Assembly: GCF_022539315.1 (NCBI RefSeq) | Contig: NC_066315.1 | Span: 46,915,174-46,979,173, forward strand | Source of the DNA: Serinus canaria | Taxonomy: Eukaryota; Chordata; Aves; Passeriformes; Fringillidae | DNA: 64,000 nt | Direction of reading: 5' to 3' | Part shown: positions 62,975-64,000 of the stretch, piece by piece | Position numbering within the stretch: position 1 is the first letter of the stretch | How the letters are laid out: the number at the start of each line of letters is the position of its first letter | Made by a program: the position numbers and the translations under genes | The notes under the pieces: model-generated | The model's database searches: none | What the model was told of the DNA's origin: nothing | Seen by the model: only the letters and a program-made list of their open reading frames with translations

Positions 62975-63296
62975 CTTTAAAAACAGAAATTGAAGCAATT
63001 CAACTGCTTCTTTTCAGAATTCTGACATAAGGTAACCAGCAGTATCTTCCTACATTAAGTGACTTCTCTCAGAACAACCTTCTGAAGTAACTAGCATGAA
63101 GAAAGTCTGTGATTGAAGTAGAGACAATCAGTAACTGTCAGACTGGAGAAATACAGAATTTAAGCAGCAGGCACAACCTGAGGACAATGCTGAAAGCCTT
63201 CTGGTTAAACCAACTCCATTCCACAAAAGCTGGCTTTCTGTCCAGCACACTTTACAATATAAAACATAGGAGTCTCAAAAGACTGCCCTTACTCAC
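62975..63296 (-). other. HERPUD2: HERPUD2 last intron
   Basis: The 322-base intron starts GTGAGT (63,291-63,296 on the plus strand as ACTCAC) and ends in a T-rich tract and AAAG (AG at 62,975-62,976). Its short length is plausible for a bird gene. No other feature was seen in it. Confidence 0.85.
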
Positions 63297-63411
63297 CATC
63301 TCTTCAAGATCAGGATTATTTGCATGCTGCCCATCACGGTTCACTTCTGCATTATTGGCTGCCTGTTGTTGGCCTCCCTCTTGCCTAAAGGGAAACCATC
63401 CAGCTTGGTGT
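63297..63411 (-). CDS. HERPUD2: HERPUD2, penultimate coding exon
   Basis: This 115-base exon encodes HQAGWFPFRQEGG (residue one is split across the splice), then a Q/A/N-rich linker and NNPDLEEM. The GWFPFR motif is the conserved segment just after the HERP-family membrane hairpin, where the chain re-enters the cytosol. It is preceded on the minus strand by the acceptor CTTACATAG (63,412-63,420) and followed by the donor ATG|GTGAGT. The first base completes a codon begun in the previous exon, and the exon ends at a codon boundary, so translation continues in frame into ERLMDDG of the next exon. The upstream exons, with the ubiquitin-like domain and membrane segment, lie beyond the window. Confidence 0.92.
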
Positions 63412-64000
63412 CTATGTAAGAAAGCGGAACAGTTGAAAACCTCTCTTTTGAAAGGAACAAAAAGATTTTTCCTCTACAGCTAACTACTGCAGCAAATTCT
63501 GTAAGTATTTTCAAATGAATGAGGTTACATCTATTTTTCTGTAATTCATCCTTCTAGACTGAATGGCTATTCTTCAATGTCTGCATTAAGGTCTTGCTGT
63601 TCGCAGCCCTCAGTTCCAGAAGACAAATACTGCACCACAATTAGGTGATTAAATATGTAGACTATGGGTCTCCTCCCCATTTTTAAGCACTGAAGTTAAG
63701 TTTTCAAAGCCAGCCTTAATTTTCTTAGTTTAAATTTAATTTGCTGTGGAAAAAAGCAATTTAAATTTCATCTAATGCTTGAACCACGTCACCACTGTAA
63801 ATAAAATAAGCCTCTCCTACGTTTCCAAGCATCTATATTCTGATTTCAATTACTTTACCTGTATGAAAGAACAGTCCTAGTTAGGACTGAGACTACAATG
63901 TAAGGAAACTCTTGGTGAATGAAATCAGTCCAAAATACCAAGCATTACTTCTGTTTTCCATTTCTATTTACATCAATAAGAACTTCATATGCAAAAAGAG
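63412..64000 (-). other. HERPUD2: HERPUD2 intron, continues off the window
   Basis: This is intronic sequence upstream (in the gene) of the penultimate exon. I found no further HERPUD2 exon up to the window end. The acceptor side has a normal pyrimidine tract. Confidence 0.75.

Noticed and set aside
62813..63411. Assignment of the right-edge gene to HERPUD1 instead of HERPUD2
   Set aside because: The C-terminal ending PPQVGN and the DDG...GEDGN acidic stretch fit HERPUD2; HERPUD1 as I recall it ends differently. A search would settle it.
1..64000. CRISPR arrays, tRNA or rRNA genes, bacterial-type operons
   Set aside because: No regularly spaced repeats, no cloverleaf-like sequence and no tightly packed same-strand genes were seen; the window is vertebrate intergenic DNA.

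Overview
The window reads as vertebrate, most likely avian nuclear DNA, probably from a songbird or another neoavian. It is AT-rich, low in CpG outside two short islands, and almost free of long reading frames. It carries a CR1 LINE tail of the type common in birds, an older CR1/L3-like remnant, and two LTRs that resemble bird endogenous-retrovirus LTR families. The LTR resemblance comes from memory, not a search. The only protein-coding gene I can support is at the right edge, on the minus strand: the last two coding exons of HERPUD2, an ER-membrane ubiquitin-like-domain protein. Consensus splice sites flank both exons, the C-terminus is typical of the family, and a poly(A) signal lies about 235 bases after the stop.

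Layout. From 1 to about 12.7 kb is non-coding DNA with an old CR1/L3-like fragment (3545-3925), several small perfect hairpins and an AT-rich palindrome. A CpG-rich block at 12,714-13,049 has a strong splice acceptor on one side and a donor on the other, so it may be an exon or promoter of an unannotated, probably non-coding, transcript. From 17.26 to 18.14 kb and from 20.93 to 21.16 kb the sequence looks like conserved non-coding enhancer DNA (complex, repeat-free, rich in homeodomain-like and GATA-like words). A perfect 25-bp inverted repeat with a 6-base loop lies at 20,620-20,675. From 21.6 to 51.5 kb is a long gene desert with a few microsatellites and weak enhancer-like patches. A CR1 3' end lies at 51,583-52,135. 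A second CpG island, with an internal 46-bp duplication, covers 56,740-57,010, followed by enhancer- or promoter-like sequence to 57,230. A minus-strand splice donor lies just to its left. Two LTRs, 58,903-59,482 (solo, with a 5-bp target-site duplication) and about 59,548-59,914, sit in the HERPUD2 3' flank. HERPUD2 fills 62.55-64.0 kb and continues beyond the window.

Interpretation. In mammals the 3' end of HERPUD2 faces the 5' side of TBX20, a cardiac and motor-neuron T-box gene, across a gene desert. If synteny holds here, most of this window is the HERPUD2-TBX20 interval, and its conserved-looking blocks and CpG islands are candidate regulatory elements or lncRNA promoters for that domain. 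This is inference from one anchored gene; TBX20 itself is not in the window. I found no complete protein-coding system, no tRNA or rRNA, and no CRISPR-like array.
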